Assembly (NCBI GenBank): GCA_039933315.1
Contig: JBDTOI010000003.1
Coordinates: forward strand, 1-64,000
Source of the DNA: DASXRU01 sp039933315
GTDB lineage: Bacteria; Acidobacteriota; Blastocatellia; Pyrinomonadales; Pyrinomonadaceae
Reading direction: 5' to 3'
DNA length: 64,000 nt
Shown: in pieces, positions 50,300-60,229 of the stretch
Numbering within the stretch: the stretch's first letter is position 1
How the letters are laid out: each line of letters opens with the position of its first letter
Translations under genes and position numbers: made by a program
Notes under the pieces: model-generated
Seen by the model: only the letters and a program-made list of their open reading frames with translations
Told to the model about the DNA's origin: nothing
Database searches by the model: none

Positions 50300-52627
50300 T
50301 CAATCTTCAATCAATAATCTCCGCAGCAACCATTCGGTTGACAGCAGTAGGGCAATAATCACCGCCAGCGGCCACCATGTGCGCAGCTCGAGAGTCTCCG
50401 TTCGCTGGCCGCGTGTTTGGCCCAGCTGGACCAATCGCCGCGCCAACAGGTCCGGATTGTCAACTGAATAGAAGTCGCCGCCACTCTCTCTGGCAAGTCG
50501 CCTGAGCGTGTCGACGGAGACGGTTGATGAAAGGGATGCGGCGACGGCGCCAAAGTCCTTCCAGAAGGTCCCGGATGACTCCTTGTTATCAGTCCCCTGA
50601 ATCGAATAATCGACAGTCAGCCGATAGCGTCCCGGCGCCGGAACCGCGAACCCTGCCTGCCACACAGTCCCATCCATCGCTGCCGGGCTGAAGCCAGGCT
50701 CGCTAGATAAGGCCGGGCTGGCGCTCCGGTCCTCTGGAGTCACTTCCGCAGATTGTGCCAGGTCGCGTGCTGCTGGAATTGAAGCCCCGGCGGAATCATC
50801 GGCCAGACGATGGATACTCGCGTCCACCCTGGCGAGCGGTACTGTTTGGAACCCACCGTCGCGTACTTGTAGCTCGACGGTCACCGGTTCGTTAACCCCG
50901 GGTGACTCGGAACTGAAACTGATTTCGACGGCGGGGCCGGCGTGGGACGATGTCCAAAGCGCCAATCCCTGCCACAGCGCATCGAAGGGTCGCACGGCAC
51001 CGCTTGAGTTCTCGCCGGCGCCTGTGCTTATGCGCCATGAATCAGCGGGAGCAAAAGCAACCACCTGTCCGGCGCCATATCGCATCGCTGCAATTAGGGG
51101 TGGGCCCGTTTGGTCAGAACCATTGGAGCCATCAGCGTTAAGGGCACTGACAGCGTCGATATCCCCAGATACCGCGAGCACCCTGGCTCCCGGACGCAAT
51201 GTCGCCAGGCGAAAGCCATCGCCGCTTAGTTGCTTCACCCTGTTAGGCACTGCCGTGCGAGTGGCTTCCCAGTAAGCTCGCAACATACCGTTCGCGGCTG
51301 ACCGTGTCGGTGTCAGATGAATCCCGACGTCCTTCAGTTCTTTGCCTGCACTGCCCGCGGAGATTGGCATAGACGCGGCCTCCCGGAAAAAGCCCTGCGG
51401 GCTCGCTTCCGCCGGCATCAACTCATAAAGCGCGCCATGGGGCGCGACGATTGAACCGGCAAAGCTATTGCCGCCGAGGATTATCAAACCACCGCCTCGT
51501 CGTTCGACCCAGGCGCGCACATTGGCAGCTTCAGAAGCAGAAAGGGTCGCTCCGGACATCGGCCCCGCGATCAGCAACTCATAGTTGTTCAGCCCGTTGC
51601 GCAGGACCGTATGTAATTTGGCCTCCGGACGCAGGTTAGCCGGCAGCGCACTTGCATCATCATTTACTGAAGGGTCCTTTCCTTCTCCGCTGGAAATCTC
51701 TCCGGCAGCTGCGACGCGACTGACTTGAGCGAAGTAATCGATGGCAAAGAGATTGGACTGCTCCAGAGAACGGCGAATGAATTTCGCTTCCCAGGTTGGT
51801 TCACCCTCGACAAAGAGCACGCGTATTCGCTGTTCGCCGGCCGGCAAGGTGAACGGGCGCGAGACCAACTTGCTATCTCCCCCGGCCGGCGCTTCGATCC
51901 GCGCCACATAATCGTTCCAGCCTGCCACTTTTGGGACTAACTCAAGCGCGACCGTCTGCCATTCATCATTACCTGTCCAGCGCACAGAGGTCGAGGCTTG
52001 CACCTTCGCGGCATCAGAAATGGTGAGCAGAGATTCGCGACCCTGCATTTGATTGGCGTGAACCCGGCATTGAATTTGAAGCGGCACGCCGCGCCGCGGG
52101 AGACCGTTGATTTTGACACTCTCAAGCGCAACGCGGGGCCGGCCAGGCACAGTCTGTTCGACGATAAAGACTGGCGCGCCGCCACTGGCTGCGTTGACTG
52201 CCCTTAGCTCGTTCTGTGCCGACCCTGCGTCGACGGTTCCATCGGTTAGTAGTATTTCTGCGTCGAGAGCTGCGCCGGCAATACTGCGTGATTCGCTCGG
52301 TGTCGCTTCTATGTTCTTTCTTCTCAGAAGGCGGGTCAAAGCAGCAGCTTCGCGCTGGTAAGTGTTGTTGCTCTCAGATGACGCCGAAGCAGTTAGTGGT
52401 CGCACTCCAACGCGCAAAGGCGCGGCCTTTTCATACTGAACTCGCGATCCGGCCAGTGTTAGTGCGACCAACAGTAAAGAGATCGCCCGCAGGCCAATCA
52501 AGAGCAGCCGAACCTTTCGAGTCTGCCGTCCAGGGGCTTGCCAGTAAAAAAAGAGAATCAGCGCCGAGAGCACGAGTGCTATCACCAGAATCGCCACCCC
52601 GGCCCTGCCATCCAGTATGAGTTTCAT
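50300..52627 (-). CDS. Glutamine amidotransferase-like vWA-cluster membrane protein
   Basis: 775 residues. Two N-terminal helices (ILVIALVLSALILFFYWQA; LLLIGLRAISLLLVALTLAG) and one at the C-terminus (WWPLAVIIALLLSTEWLLRR) anchor a large periplasmic part. The middle (about 345-560) has GATase1-like strands (LLIAGPMSGATLSASEAANV, GGGLIILGGNSFAGS). The catalytic cysteine of true amidotransferases is not seen, so the domain is probably non-enzymatic. C-terminal beta domains follow (VTVELQVRDGGFQTVPLARV). It ends a tight minus-strand run and starts 13 bases after the previous stop. In other bacteria similar proteins close MoxR-BatA clusters. Confidence 0.8.
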   Translation of the reverse strand: MKLILDGRAGVAILVIALVLSALILFFYWQAPGRQTRKVRLLLIGLRAISLLLVALTLAGSRVQYEKAAPLRVGVRPLTASASSESNNTYQREAAALTRLLRRKNIEATPSESRSIAGAALDAEILLTDGTVDAGSAQNELRAVNAASGGAPVFIVEQTVPGRPRVALESVKINGLPRRGVPLQIQCRVHANQMQGRESLLTISDAAKVQASTSVRWTGNDEWQTVALELVPKVAGWNDYVARIEAPAGGDSKLVSRPFTLPAGEQRIRVLFVEGEPTWEAKFIRRSLEQSNLFAIDYFAQVSRVAAAGEISSGEGKDPSVNDDASALPANLRPEAKLHTVLRNGLNNYELLIAGPMSGATLSASEAANVRAWVERRGGGLIILGGNSFAGSIVAPHGALYELMPAEASPQGFFREAASMPISAGSAGKELKDVGIHLTPTRSAANGMLRAYWEATRTAVPNRVKQLSGDGFRLATLRPGARVLAVSGDIDAVSALNADGSNGSDQTGPPLIAAMRYGAGQVVAFAPADSWRISTGAGENSSGAVRPFDALWQGLALWTSSHAGPAVEISFSSESPGVNEPVTVELQVRDGGFQTVPLARVDASIHRLADDSAGASIPAARDLAQSAEVTPEDRSASPALSSEPGFSPAAMDGTVWQAGFAVPAPGRYRLTVDYSIQGTDNKESSGTFWKDFGAVAASLSSTVSVDTLRRLARESGGDFYSVDNPDLLARRLVQLGQTRGQRTETLELRTWWPLAVIIALLLSTEWLLRRLLIED

Positions 52628-52640
52628 GTTTTATGCGATC

Positions 52641-55013
52641 TCAACGCCGCGCATGTTCTGCAAGCCGTCGAAAGTAATCTGCCGCGCGTCCCGAGTAAGC
52701 CGGCATCAACGACGGATCCGTGCCGGACGCCGCGCTGCTGTTTTGTTCGGCGATAGCAAATAACTCAGAGATTGATCGCGCCAGTAAGGCCAAAGGCTTC
52801 GCCAATCGCTGCTCAAATTCGGTCTGTGGCAGGGTCGGCTCTTGCTCCAGACGCAAAAGTTCCGATTCAACTACCCGCAACTGACCGGCGGCTTGCGCGA
52901 TCGTCGGCGCATGATCTCCACCTGAGCTGGCGAGCAGGCTTTGGGCAGCCCGGCTGGTTTGTTTCGCCGCGCCGGCAATCCTGGTAACTCTTGCGCCTGC
53001 CGGCCTGCTCAGGGTGCTCTGCAAGTCCCGCAAAGCACCGTATGAGTCTGTCAGGGCACTACGGATCGAACCGGCCTCTTTCGATTCCAGCCGCCGGGCA
53101 AGTCGCTCCAAACGGGTCTTTATTTCATCCAGCTCACCCGCGTAGCGTCGCTTCAAATCGAGGGGTTTGTTCTGGGCTACGACGCGAGGCACATAGCGCA
53201 CTGCTGACTGGGCGCGCTTTAGAAGTGCCAGAGCCTCACGTTCATATTGCAGTGCTTTGATTGTGTCGGCGTTAACCAGTTGGTCTTCCGCATCCCACAT
53301 AGCGCGAATTGCGTAGATGAAATCCCTGACTGCGGCCGGAGCGCCGGCCGGTGGTTCGGGAATGCCATGATCGTGAACCTCCATTCGCGCATCGGTGATC
53401 GCCCTCGCCCGCTCTGCGACGCTGCTGTGTTCATCACCATCGCCGCCGGCGGCGCCTTCAGATTTTATGAAGTCATCGAAAGAGTTTCTAAAGTCGCGCT
53501 GTTCGGCCGCGATATCGTTCGATCTGCCCTTGAAGTCTGCAGGCGATCGCTTCTGCCGTTCGCTATTTAGTTTTTCTGTGTGATTGATGATCAGTCGCTG
53601 AGTAAGTAGGAAACGACCCATGTCATTGGGTCGAAGTTCGCCGACGTTTAGTCTGGGAGCGTCAGGCGCCGCGATTGCAATCAGCATACTCGCGGAACGG
53701 CCTGCTGCGCCCGCCGCCGGATTGTGATCGCGCGCCTCCATCCAGTAAACGAGGGTGTCGCCCGGTCGCACATCGAGTGTCGCCAGGTTGAGTGAAACCA
53801 TGCCGCGCCATTCTCGCGCCGTAGATTTTTCGACGGGGCCGGAGCTAACTTCCCCGCTGCTAAATTTCGCGGCGTCTCCTTCTCCCCGGCTCTTTACGTA
53901 CTTTAGAGAGACCGCCGCCAGGCCCAGATCGTCACGTCCGGTCCAACGCACACTGATCGGGGCGGCCGGCACCGCGCTAAGAAGCTGATCGCTTGCCGGC
54001 TGAGTGATGCGTGCTTCGGGGGAAGCATCCGGATAAACCTCAATTGATCGAATAACCGACGATCCACGGCCCTCGACCTCGCCCGTCCTTACCTCCAAAG
54101 CACCAGTGCTGTTCGCAGTGAAACTCCCGCCATAAAGCCCGTCGCCTAGTACGCCCATCGGCTCAGTTGTTCCATTGAAAGCCAGCGTGGCCCCCGGCCT
54201 GTTCTGGCCCAGGCGCGCATTAACCTCTATGCGCGACCCAGCCAAAGCGCGGACGGATGATTCACCAGATAAATCTTCCATGGGTAAACCGGTGTAGCGC
54301 GGGGGCTCAATTCGCAGGCGAACTTCTACAAAATCGGCAAGGCCAGGAGTGACCGCAGCTCTACTCGATTTAGTAGCGGCAGAAGATTCATCGCGAGTTA
54401 ACCAGAGCAGTCGCCGGCTCTCTTTCGCAAATGCAACCGGGGCAAGTAAGCGGGAAGCGAGCAGGAGGCCAACGGCAACCAGGCAACTAACCGCGGCAAG
54501 CGTGAGCAAGCGACGTGAGGAAAATAGTCCGGGTTCAATTCGGTCAAACTCAAGCCTGGCCTGAACCTGAAGACGCTCCGCCATGTAAGGCGCAATGGCT
54601 GGCCGGCCCCCCGGATTAGCCTGGTGCTCCGACACTTCGGCAAATGTAGTGACTGCGTTGTCTTGTAGCCCCGCCGCGCGTTCGACCTCGCGCGCTGATT
54701 CTGCCAATGTTCGCGCGCGCGCAAACGCATGAACCGTGCGCCAAAGGAAGAACAATCCGGTGAAAACAATCGAGGCCAACAGGCTGACGCGCATTGTCAA
54801 CGGCATCGGCCAGAGGTAATCCACCACGCTCAGCAGCCATAACAACAACATCGAGACAGCAAGCACGATGGCGACGTGTGGCAGGCCGCGCCATAGTCTT
54901 AAGCGGATGCTCAAGCCCCTCAGTCTTGCCCGCAGGGCTACCTGCGGGGCTGCCGGATTGGGGTCGAATGGGATGAAAGGGGTCTGAGCACTCATCGTAT
55001 ATTCACAAGGCAT
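52641..55013 (-). CDS. Large membrane protein of DUF4175-like type (vWA cluster)
   Basis: About 790 residues. Starts possible at GTG 55016, ATG 55013 and ATG 54995; all overlap or abut the BatA-type gene. Membrane helices near 48-68, 78-98 and 180-200. Then a periplasmic beta-rich part (VEVRLRIEPPRYTGLPMEDL, ISVRWTGRDDLGLAAVSLKY) and long coiled coil to the end (RYAGELDEIKTRLERLARRL). This order resembles DUF4175 proteins next to MoxR/vWA genes. Function unknown. The beta part looks like an extracytoplasmic binding module. Confidence 0.78.
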   Translation of the reverse strand: MPCEYTMSAQTPFIPFDPNPAAPQVALRARLRGLSIRLRLWRGLPHVAIVLAVSMLLLWLLSVVDYLWPMPLTMRVSLLASIVFTGLFFLWRTVHAFARARTLAESAREVERAAGLQDNAVTTFAEVSEHQANPGGRPAIAPYMAERLQVQARLEFDRIEPGLFSSRRLLTLAAVSCLVAVGLLLASRLLAPVAFAKESRRLLWLTRDESSAATKSSRAAVTPGLADFVEVRLRIEPPRYTGLPMEDLSGESSVRALAGSRIEVNARLGQNRPGATLAFNGTTEPMGVLGDGLYGGSFTANSTGALEVRTGEVEGRGSSVIRSIEVYPDASPEARITQPASDQLLSAVPAAPISVRWTGRDDLGLAAVSLKYVKSRGEGDAAKFSSGEVSSGPVEKSTAREWRGMVSLNLATLDVRPGDTLVYWMEARDHNPAAGAAGRSASMLIAIAAPDAPRLNVGELRPNDMGRFLLTQRLIINHTEKLNSERQKRSPADFKGRSNDIAAEQRDFRNSFDDFIKSEGAAGGDGDEHSSVAERARAITDARMEVHDHGIPEPPAGAPAAVRDFIYAIRAMWDAEDQLVNADTIKALQYEREALALLKRAQSAVRYVPRVVAQNKPLDLKRRYAGELDEIKTRLERLARRLESKEAGSIRSALTDSYGALRDLQSTLSRPAGARVTRIAGAAKQTSRAAQSLLASSGGDHAPTIAQAAGQLRVVESELLRLEQEPTLPQTEFEQRLAKPLALLARSISELFAIAEQNSSAASGTDPSLMPAYSGRAADYFRRLAEHARR

Positions 55014-56985
55014 CACTACGCGACATCGAGCGTCCAGGCTTGATTACAAGAAAGAGTTCGAGCATCAGCAATAAGAACGCCAGACCAAGAAAATAGCGCC
55101 ATTGGCTCCCGGCCGATTCCGTCGCCTCATGCCATGTACTTCCGGAGACAACCCCCTGCTTCGTGCGGCTTGCAAAGCGATCTCTAACCTCTTGCGGACG
55201 AGCCACCAGCCGATCACTTTCTTCTGGCGGGAAATTGAAAGCGAGAAACCGGACTTGACCTCCAGCTTCGACCCGATAGATGCCCGGATTCGAAAAGGCT
55301 GACTGAGGGTGCGCCGCGAGATCTCGAGCGGTTTTGTTCTTCACAATTCCAGCCGGGTCTGTGATGGTGACTGTCCCGCTGCTATTAATCGAAGCCACCG
55401 GTTTACCGAGCTCTTGCGACAAGGGCGCCGGCGTCGAGATGGCGGAGTCCGCCATCGACCCCACCAGCACAGGAAAGGCAGGCGAAAGACCAAGGTCGCC
55501 GGATTGGAGGCCGGGCGAAGTGCCTAGCACGAGGATTTGCCCCGCCCCGACTTGTTGCCATACCAACGCCGCCTGACCGTTATTCCAGCGCAACAAACTA
55601 CCGGCTTCGTCGCGCGGAGTAAAACTAAAAGCCTTCTTGTGATTGGTCGTGCGCAGTGCGTCGAACGCGTTCTGATCAAAACTGCGCAGGAATGGCGCAC
55701 CCATGTCGGCCGTCGCGAAATGGACCGGCGCATTCCCGCTTGCCGGGCCCAGATTAGTGAACGGCAGCTTGCTGCCTTCGGCGGATCCGGCAAAATCATT
55801 CCACGATTTCGCATCCGTATCGGGGGCGAGATTGAGCCAAACAGTTGCGCCATGTTCTGCCAGCTCAACCAGCCTGCGTATTTCATTCCGATCCGGACTC
55901 CGCGAAAGTGTTGCGACGATCAGCCCGTAGTCAGTCGCGGAAGCCCCTTGAAGGTCTTGTACCTTCTCCAAAGTGAATTTGGAGTCTTTACCGGCGGCGG
56001 CCTCTAATGCGGCCTGCCAGTAAACGTCAACATCAGCGTCTCCGTTACTGACCAACAAGACTCGTGCACCCAGCGGTGGGACAAATGAAAAGAAGTGGCG
56101 GTTGTCGAGTTGGATGTCATCCGTAGCGACCGGATTAAGCGAGCCAACGATTTGGCCATTGCTTTCGGTGCGCCAGGTAATCTCCGGGAGTTCGCCCGCA
56201 GGAGAATTCAACAACCACTTGCGGCGTTCACCAGCTCGCCCTCTTTGGTCGGAAGCGACCTCCGAGGCTGACAGTTCGATCCCTTTAGACGTTCTCGCCG
56301 CAGATACATCGATCAGAAAACTGTTTTCGCGGAGTTCGCCTCCGACCGGATAAGTGGCAATTGTCGCAAGGGATTTCTCTCGCGCGCTGCTGCTCTGCAC
56401 CATGAGTCCACTCTGCTGAAAATCGGAAACCAAATCGATCTCGGCTGGCCCCGGCGGCTCGGCTGCCAGCAGCGCTTCAGCGGCCGCCAGGCCATTCGCA
56501 TAATCAGCAGCAGCAGCGTCCGGGACGTAGCGCTGAAGGGCGGCCTCAAGTTGTTGGCGATCTGAAGTTGGCGAGACTAATACGATTGCCTCTGCCGAGA
56601 AGGCAATCAGGGCGGCTCGTTCGTCTTTTCCCAGTCTTTCAATGATGGCCCGGGCCTGCTGCGTGGCCGCCTCCGCACGACCGCCGGCGCGCATGCTCAG
56701 AGAGGTATCCAATAAGATAACTCTTGTGAGTGGCCGCCGGCCGCGATAGGTAATTAAGGGGCGCGCCAGCCCTGCGACTAGCAAAAGAAGAGCAAACACT
56801 CGCAACGCTAACAGCAGCGGTTGGCGTAGACGGCGTGGTCGAAACTTAAAGGTGCTGGTCTCGCGCAGAAACCGCAGGGATGGAAAATCAAGTCGTTTCG
56901 CTCGACGCCGCACCAACAAGTGAATCGCCAGCGGCAAGGCGATCAACATCAACGCAATCAGAGTCAGGGGAGCAAGAAAGGTCAT
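55003..56985 (-). CDS. BatA-type membrane protein with vWA domain
   Basis: 660 residues. The BatA N-terminus is two helices (LIALMLIALPLAIHLLVRRR; LLLALRVFALLLLVAGLARP) framing LDFPSLRFLRE. The vWA domain has a complete MIDAS start D93-T-S95-L-S97 (ILLDTSLSMRAGG), so metal-dependent ligand binding is possible. A long periplasmic beta part follows. A last helix (FLGLAFLLLMLELFLVIKPG, about 637-656) precedes a short tail. BatA proteins work with MoxR ATPases in envelope stress and complex assembly. It overlaps the next gene by 11 bases. Confidence 0.88.
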   Translation of the reverse strand: MTFLAPLTLIALMLIALPLAIHLLVRRRAKRLDFPSLRFLRETSTFKFRPRRLRQPLLLALRVFALLLLVAGLARPLITYRGRRPLTRVILLDTSLSMRAGGRAEAATQQARAIIERLGKDERAALIAFSAEAIVLVSPTSDRQQLEAALQRYVPDAAAADYANGLAAAEALLAAEPPGPAEIDLVSDFQQSGLMVQSSSAREKSLATIATYPVGGELRENSFLIDVSAARTSKGIELSASEVASDQRGRAGERRKWLLNSPAGELPEITWRTESNGQIVGSLNPVATDDIQLDNRHFFSFVPPLGARVLLVSNGDADVDVYWQAALEAAAGKDSKFTLEKVQDLQGASATDYGLIVATLSRSPDRNEIRRLVELAEHGATVWLNLAPDTDAKSWNDFAGSAEGSKLPFTNLGPASGNAPVHFATADMGAPFLRSFDQNAFDALRTTNHKKAFSFTPRDEAGSLLRWNNGQAALVWQQVGAGQILVLGTSPGLQSGDLGLSPAFPVLVGSMADSAISTPAPLSQELGKPVASINSSGTVTITDPAGIVKNKTARDLAAHPQSAFSNPGIYRVEAGGQVRFLAFNFPPEESDRLVARPQEVRDRFASRTKQGVVSGSTWHEATESAGSQWRYFLGLAFLLLMLELFLVIKPGRSMSRSDAL

Positions 56986-57016
56986 AACTTCACCACCGGC
57001 GTGAACGATTCAAGCC

Positions 57017-57092
57017 TTTGCGCCTTACGTCCTTCCTTTCTTGGCGCCTTTGCGTGAAACTGCTTCTCGCCATGGCGCCAAGAGAGGAAAGA
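57017..57092. repeat. TTTGCGTGAAACTGCTTCTCG repeat in the vWA cluster
   Basis: ttggcgcctttgcgtgaaac and the closing tggcgccaag form a loose inverted repeat. It lies in the 143-base gap between DUF58 and BatA-type genes, the largest gap in the run. Relatives are at 23806 and (reverse) 13993. Confidence 0.55.
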
Positions 57093-57128
57093 CCACAGCC
57101 GCACAGGGCGAGGCTTAATTCACCCTTC

Positions 57129-58043
57129 TTAGCGGCCGCGCCGTCCCTTCCGGCGCCGTAAATAAATCGCCAACGCCTTATCCAGAGGCTCAGACGTATC
57201 GAGAGCAATGTAATCGGTCCCGGCGCGGGCAAACTCCTGCTCAAACAACTCTATCGTTGCATCGACACGTTTGATGTAGGCGCGGCGAATCTGATCCGCA
57301 TCCGCCAGCAGCGTCTCGCCGGTTTCCAGGTCGCGAAACTCGATCATGCCCCGGTGCGCCAGTTCCCTTTCGGCCCGATCCAGCAGATGAAACACGATCA
57401 CGTCATGCCCTACGCGACGAAGGCGTTCGACCGCGCCAATAACCTCAGGCGGATCGTCATAAAGATCTGAGATCAGGATGACGAGCCCGCGTCGCTTCCA
57501 TCCGGCCGCTTCGCGCAGGATTGAAGGCCCCATCAGCGTCTGGCCGGCGGGCCGCAGCTGTTGCAAGGTAGCGAGAAGCTTATGGAGATGGGCCTGGCCC
57601 CCGCTGGCAGGAATGCTTCTACGTTGTTCGGTGCTGAAACACGTGAGACTAACGCGATCGTTCTGGCGGATTGAGAGGTATGCCAGGGCGGCGCAGAGAT
57701 AGCGCGCGTAATCGAGCTTGCTGATGGTACGAGGCGCATAAGCCAGCGAGGCGCTCACGTCGAGCAACAACCTCACCGGAGCGTTGGTCTCTTCGTCAAA
57801 GTCCTTTACGTATAGCCGGTCGGTGCGGGCGAAGACGCGCCAGTCGATGCGGCGCAATTCGTCACCGGCAATGTATGGTCGATGCTCCGCGAACTCCTGC
57901 GCCACTCCCCGGTAAGGGCTGTGATGTAATCCGTTGAGGAAACCCTCCACCACTACGCGCGCCACCAGGTCCAGGCGCCCGATAGCGGCCAAAACCGCGG
58001 GCTCCAGTAAGCGTTCGCGTTGCGTTGAGAGGGTCATCGACAT
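57129..58043 (-). CDS. DUF58 protein with vWA-like fold
   Basis: 304 residues. The DUF58 signature RRIDWRVFARTDRLYVKDFD (about 64-83) and the following vWA strand RLLLDVSASLAYA, with D95, S97 and S99 as the MIDAS residues. It is soluble, with no membrane helix. DUF58 genes nearly always sit beside MoxR genes, and the protein is thought to bind client proteins remodelled by the ATPase. ATG 58037 (residue 3) is an alternative start. It follows the pilin-like gene by 12 bases. Confidence 0.93.
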   Translation of the reverse strand: MSMTLSTQRERLLEPAVLAAIGRLDLVARVVVEGFLNGLHHSPYRGVAQEFAEHRPYIAGDELRRIDWRVFARTDRLYVKDFDEETNAPVRLLLDVSASLAYAPRTISKLDYARYLCAALAYLSIRQNDRVSLTCFSTEQRRSIPASGGQAHLHKLLATLQQLRPAGQTLMGPSILREAAGWKRRGLVILISDLYDDPPEVIGAVERLRRVGHDVIVFHLLDRAERELAHRGMIEFRDLETGETLLADADQIRRAYIKRVDATIELFEQEFARAGTDYIALDTSEPLDKALAIYLRRRKGRRGR

Positions 58044-58055
58044 CGACCCCGGCGG

Positions 58056-58517
58056 TCACTGCTGCGGTGGATCGCCGGGCCCGGCTGCTTGTTTGCTGTT
58101 GGCGCGAATGACTCCGTCGTTTGAGTCCAGGAAAAAGTGCCGTATGCCGATAGCCGGCTGGCTTTCCGTCGCTTCCGGATCGGCATTGATTGTGAAGTTG
58201 TTGGCCCCGGCGTTCATGGTGAACCGGTAGCCCTTGAGGGTGGGCGAATCGGCAGCAAAGCGAACATCGAGCATGCCGGCTTTGTTGAGAGTGCTAAAGC
58301 TGCCGTACTCCCCATGCGCGGCCCGGTATTGGCCCTGGGCCGAGGCAATCGTCCTCAGGGTCTGAATCGTGGAGCCTTCGTCAGCAGCGCCCACCGCCTT
58401 GGTGTATGAGTTGAGTCCTTCAGATGAACTGCAAGACAACGCGGTGAGCAAACTGAGCAAGGCAAGCAAAGGCATGATGCTGCGTGAGAAATGTTTGCGG
58501 CGCAGGGGAGTGTTCAT
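58056..58517 (-). CDS. Lipoprotein with pilin-like globular domain
   Basis: 153 residues. The signal peptide ends in a lipobox (LLTALSCSSS), so it should be lipid-anchored. The mature part (IQTLRTIASAQGQYRAAHGE, YGSFSTLNKAGMLDVRFAAD, GYRFTMNAGANNFTINADPE) follows the pattern of type IV pilin and pseudopilin globular heads: helix 1 tail, YxxxxGxY..L motif and a GYxxxx strand. The N-terminal pilin prepilin-peptidase motif (G-F-T-L-x-E) is missing. It is therefore either a decayed pilin-like protein or one that uses lipid anchoring instead of filament assembly. It lies in a MoxR cluster 12 bases from DUF58. Confidence 0.7.
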   Translation of the reverse strand: MNTPLRRKHFSRSIMPLLALLSLLTALSCSSSEGLNSYTKAVGAADEGSTIQTLRTIASAQGQYRAAHGEYGSFSTLNKAGMLDVRFAADSPTLKGYRFTMNAGANNFTINADPEATESQPAIGIRHFFLDSNDGVIRANSKQAAGPGDPPQQ

Positions 58518-58557
58518 GTTTATCAGGTCCTTTCGGCATTAGTGACGCCTCACGTGA

Positions 58558-60225
58558 TCACTTCGCGTAATAGCCGCGCTTGCCGCGCGCGACGGCGTTG
58601 GGGCGGTTAACCGTGACGCGCAACGCGCGCCACTTTCCATCATGTAGCTTATTCGAAGGACGGTAGGCCAGCGTGTAAACCGTCCCCAGATCCGCCACCA
58701 CCTGATCATAAACACCGGAGAGGTCTTTCAACTTCTGCACCTGGTAGAAGTCCCCTCCTCCGGCGTCCCCGAGATCCTCGAGGCGATCGGCGGCAAGGTC
58801 CCATGTTTTCTGCTGAATGTCATTGGGACTGGTCGGCTCCCAGACCTGTGTGTTGGTCCAGATCATGTAAAGCACGCCATCGAATTCCTGGGCCGACCGG
58901 AGCAGATCGTTGTATGGCAGCGTGGAACCTTCACCGCCGACATTAGGCAAGGTGCTGTCGAGCCCGTCACTCAACAGCACAACCGCGTTGCGGCCCGAAC
59001 CATTGCCGCCTTTGAACCCCTGCTCCATGGCAAACGCCAGCGAGTCGTAAAGCTTCGTGCTGCCCACCGGCTGAGTGATCGCGTTAATCCGATCGCGCAG
59101 GGCGGCGCGATCCGTGGTTAAGGGTGAAACAACAACCTGCGTGCCGGCGAACGTGACCACTCCAATCCGATCAAACGGGCGGGCTGCCTCGACGAAATGA
59201 AGGGCGGCCGTCTTAATCAAATCGATGACATTGGAGGTTGAGCCTGACAAATCGATAAGCAGCAGCAGATTGAAAGGCGCCGCTGACGATTCAAACTGAG
59301 CAATATTCTGTTCCACGCCATCTTCAAAAAGTTTGAAGTCCTGCTTCTTGAGTCCAACCAAGCCGCGGGTTGTGCTGCGATCGATGACACTGACATTGAC
59401 GCTCACCAGTTGGGTGTCAACCCGGATCACATCGCCTTCAGAAACCTCTTCCGGTGATGAAGAAGCGTTGGCGGCGTCTGCGGCGCGCGCCGATTCGGAG
59501 TTGCCTCCAATCAGGCGCGGCGGCTTTGCTTCCGCTTCCTCGTACGTATCCGGCCGCGCTCCTCTCCTCACGCGTGGAGCCCTCGCCGCCGTGGGACTCG
59601 CTAGCGCGAGAGTTATGCGGCCGCTCTGCGAGTGCAAACGCACCGGTCGATCACCGGCGCCCAGACGTGTTTTCAAAGTTGATCGTCCAGCCACGGCACT
59701 GCCATCCACACCAAGCGTCGAGGAAATCGCGCCGGCCGCAGACTCCGCTGTTATGTTTACATTGGCCTCGGACGGGAAATCGGCATGTATGGGTCCTGAG
59801 ATGGTCTGCACCAGCAGGGCCGCCGGCAGTTCACTGAATTTTACTGTGCCCGTCGAGGTGACTATCGCCGCGCGCGTTCGTTCCGGCATGCGGACAGTGA
59901 GGCTAACTCCAGCCTCGTTTGCCAGCCCTGCTTTAACACGCACCGAGAGCAGCCGGTCCGTTCTCTGGATGATTGCCGGTGATCGACTCTGCCGGCCATT
60001 CGTCGTGGCCGAGACAGAGACATAATTTTCGCCCCAGACCTCCACGATAACGCTGCCGCGCAGGTTTTCTACGCGGAGGTTTCCGTTCTCAGGCAACTCC
60101 ACCCGGATCGCTTCAAACTCTTGTGCCTGACTGCCTGTGATACCCAGGCACAAGGCCATAAACGAAAGAGCGAGGAGGGAGCAAAAGAACTGCCTGCTAT
60201 TTGCTCGACGCGAATTCACTACCAC
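58558..60225 (-). CDS. VWFA-related Acidobacterial secreted protein
   Basis: 555 residues from GTG 60225, 4 bases after the MoxR stop and preceded by aaaaggtaagacc. Signal peptide (NSRQFFCSLLALSFMALCLG, SQA-Q). Residues about 35-210 are beta-helix-like adhesin strands (LRVENLRGSVIVEVWGENYV) of the DUF4097 kind. Residues about 265-545 are the VWFA-related domain (VNVSVIDRSTTRGLVGLKKQ, DFKLFEDGVEQNIAQFESS) with MIDAS D325-x-S327-x-S329. This domain with its leader strand is a hallmark of Acidobacteria (TIGR03436 type). A vWA fold suggests protein binding outside the cell. Confidence 0.9.
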   Translation of the reverse strand: MVVNSRRANSRQFFCSLLALSFMALCLGITGSQAQEFEAIRVELPENGNLRVENLRGSVIVEVWGENYVSVSATTNGRQSRSPAIIQRTDRLLSVRVKAGLANEAGVSLTVRMPERTRAAIVTSTGTVKFSELPAALLVQTISGPIHADFPSEANVNITAESAAGAISSTLGVDGSAVAGRSTLKTRLGAGDRPVRLHSQSGRITLALASPTAARAPRVRRGARPDTYEEAEAKPPRLIGGNSESARAADAANASSSPEEVSEGDVIRVDTQLVSVNVSVIDRSTTRGLVGLKKQDFKLFEDGVEQNIAQFESSAAPFNLLLLIDLSGSTSNVIDLIKTAALHFVEAARPFDRIGVVTFAGTQVVVSPLTTDRAALRDRINAITQPVGSTKLYDSLAFAMEQGFKGGNGSGRNAVVLLSDGLDSTLPNVGGEGSTLPYNDLLRSAQEFDGVLYMIWTNTQVWEPTSPNDIQQKTWDLAADRLEDLGDAGGGDFYQVQKLKDLSGVYDQVVADLGTVYTLAYRPSNKLHDGKWRALRVTVNRPNAVARGKRGYYAK

Positions 60226-60229
60226 GGTC

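Noticed and set aside
50300..52627. Active glutamine amidotransferase
   Set aside because: The fold pattern is there, but the catalytic Cys-His-Glu set is not seen in the relevant positions.
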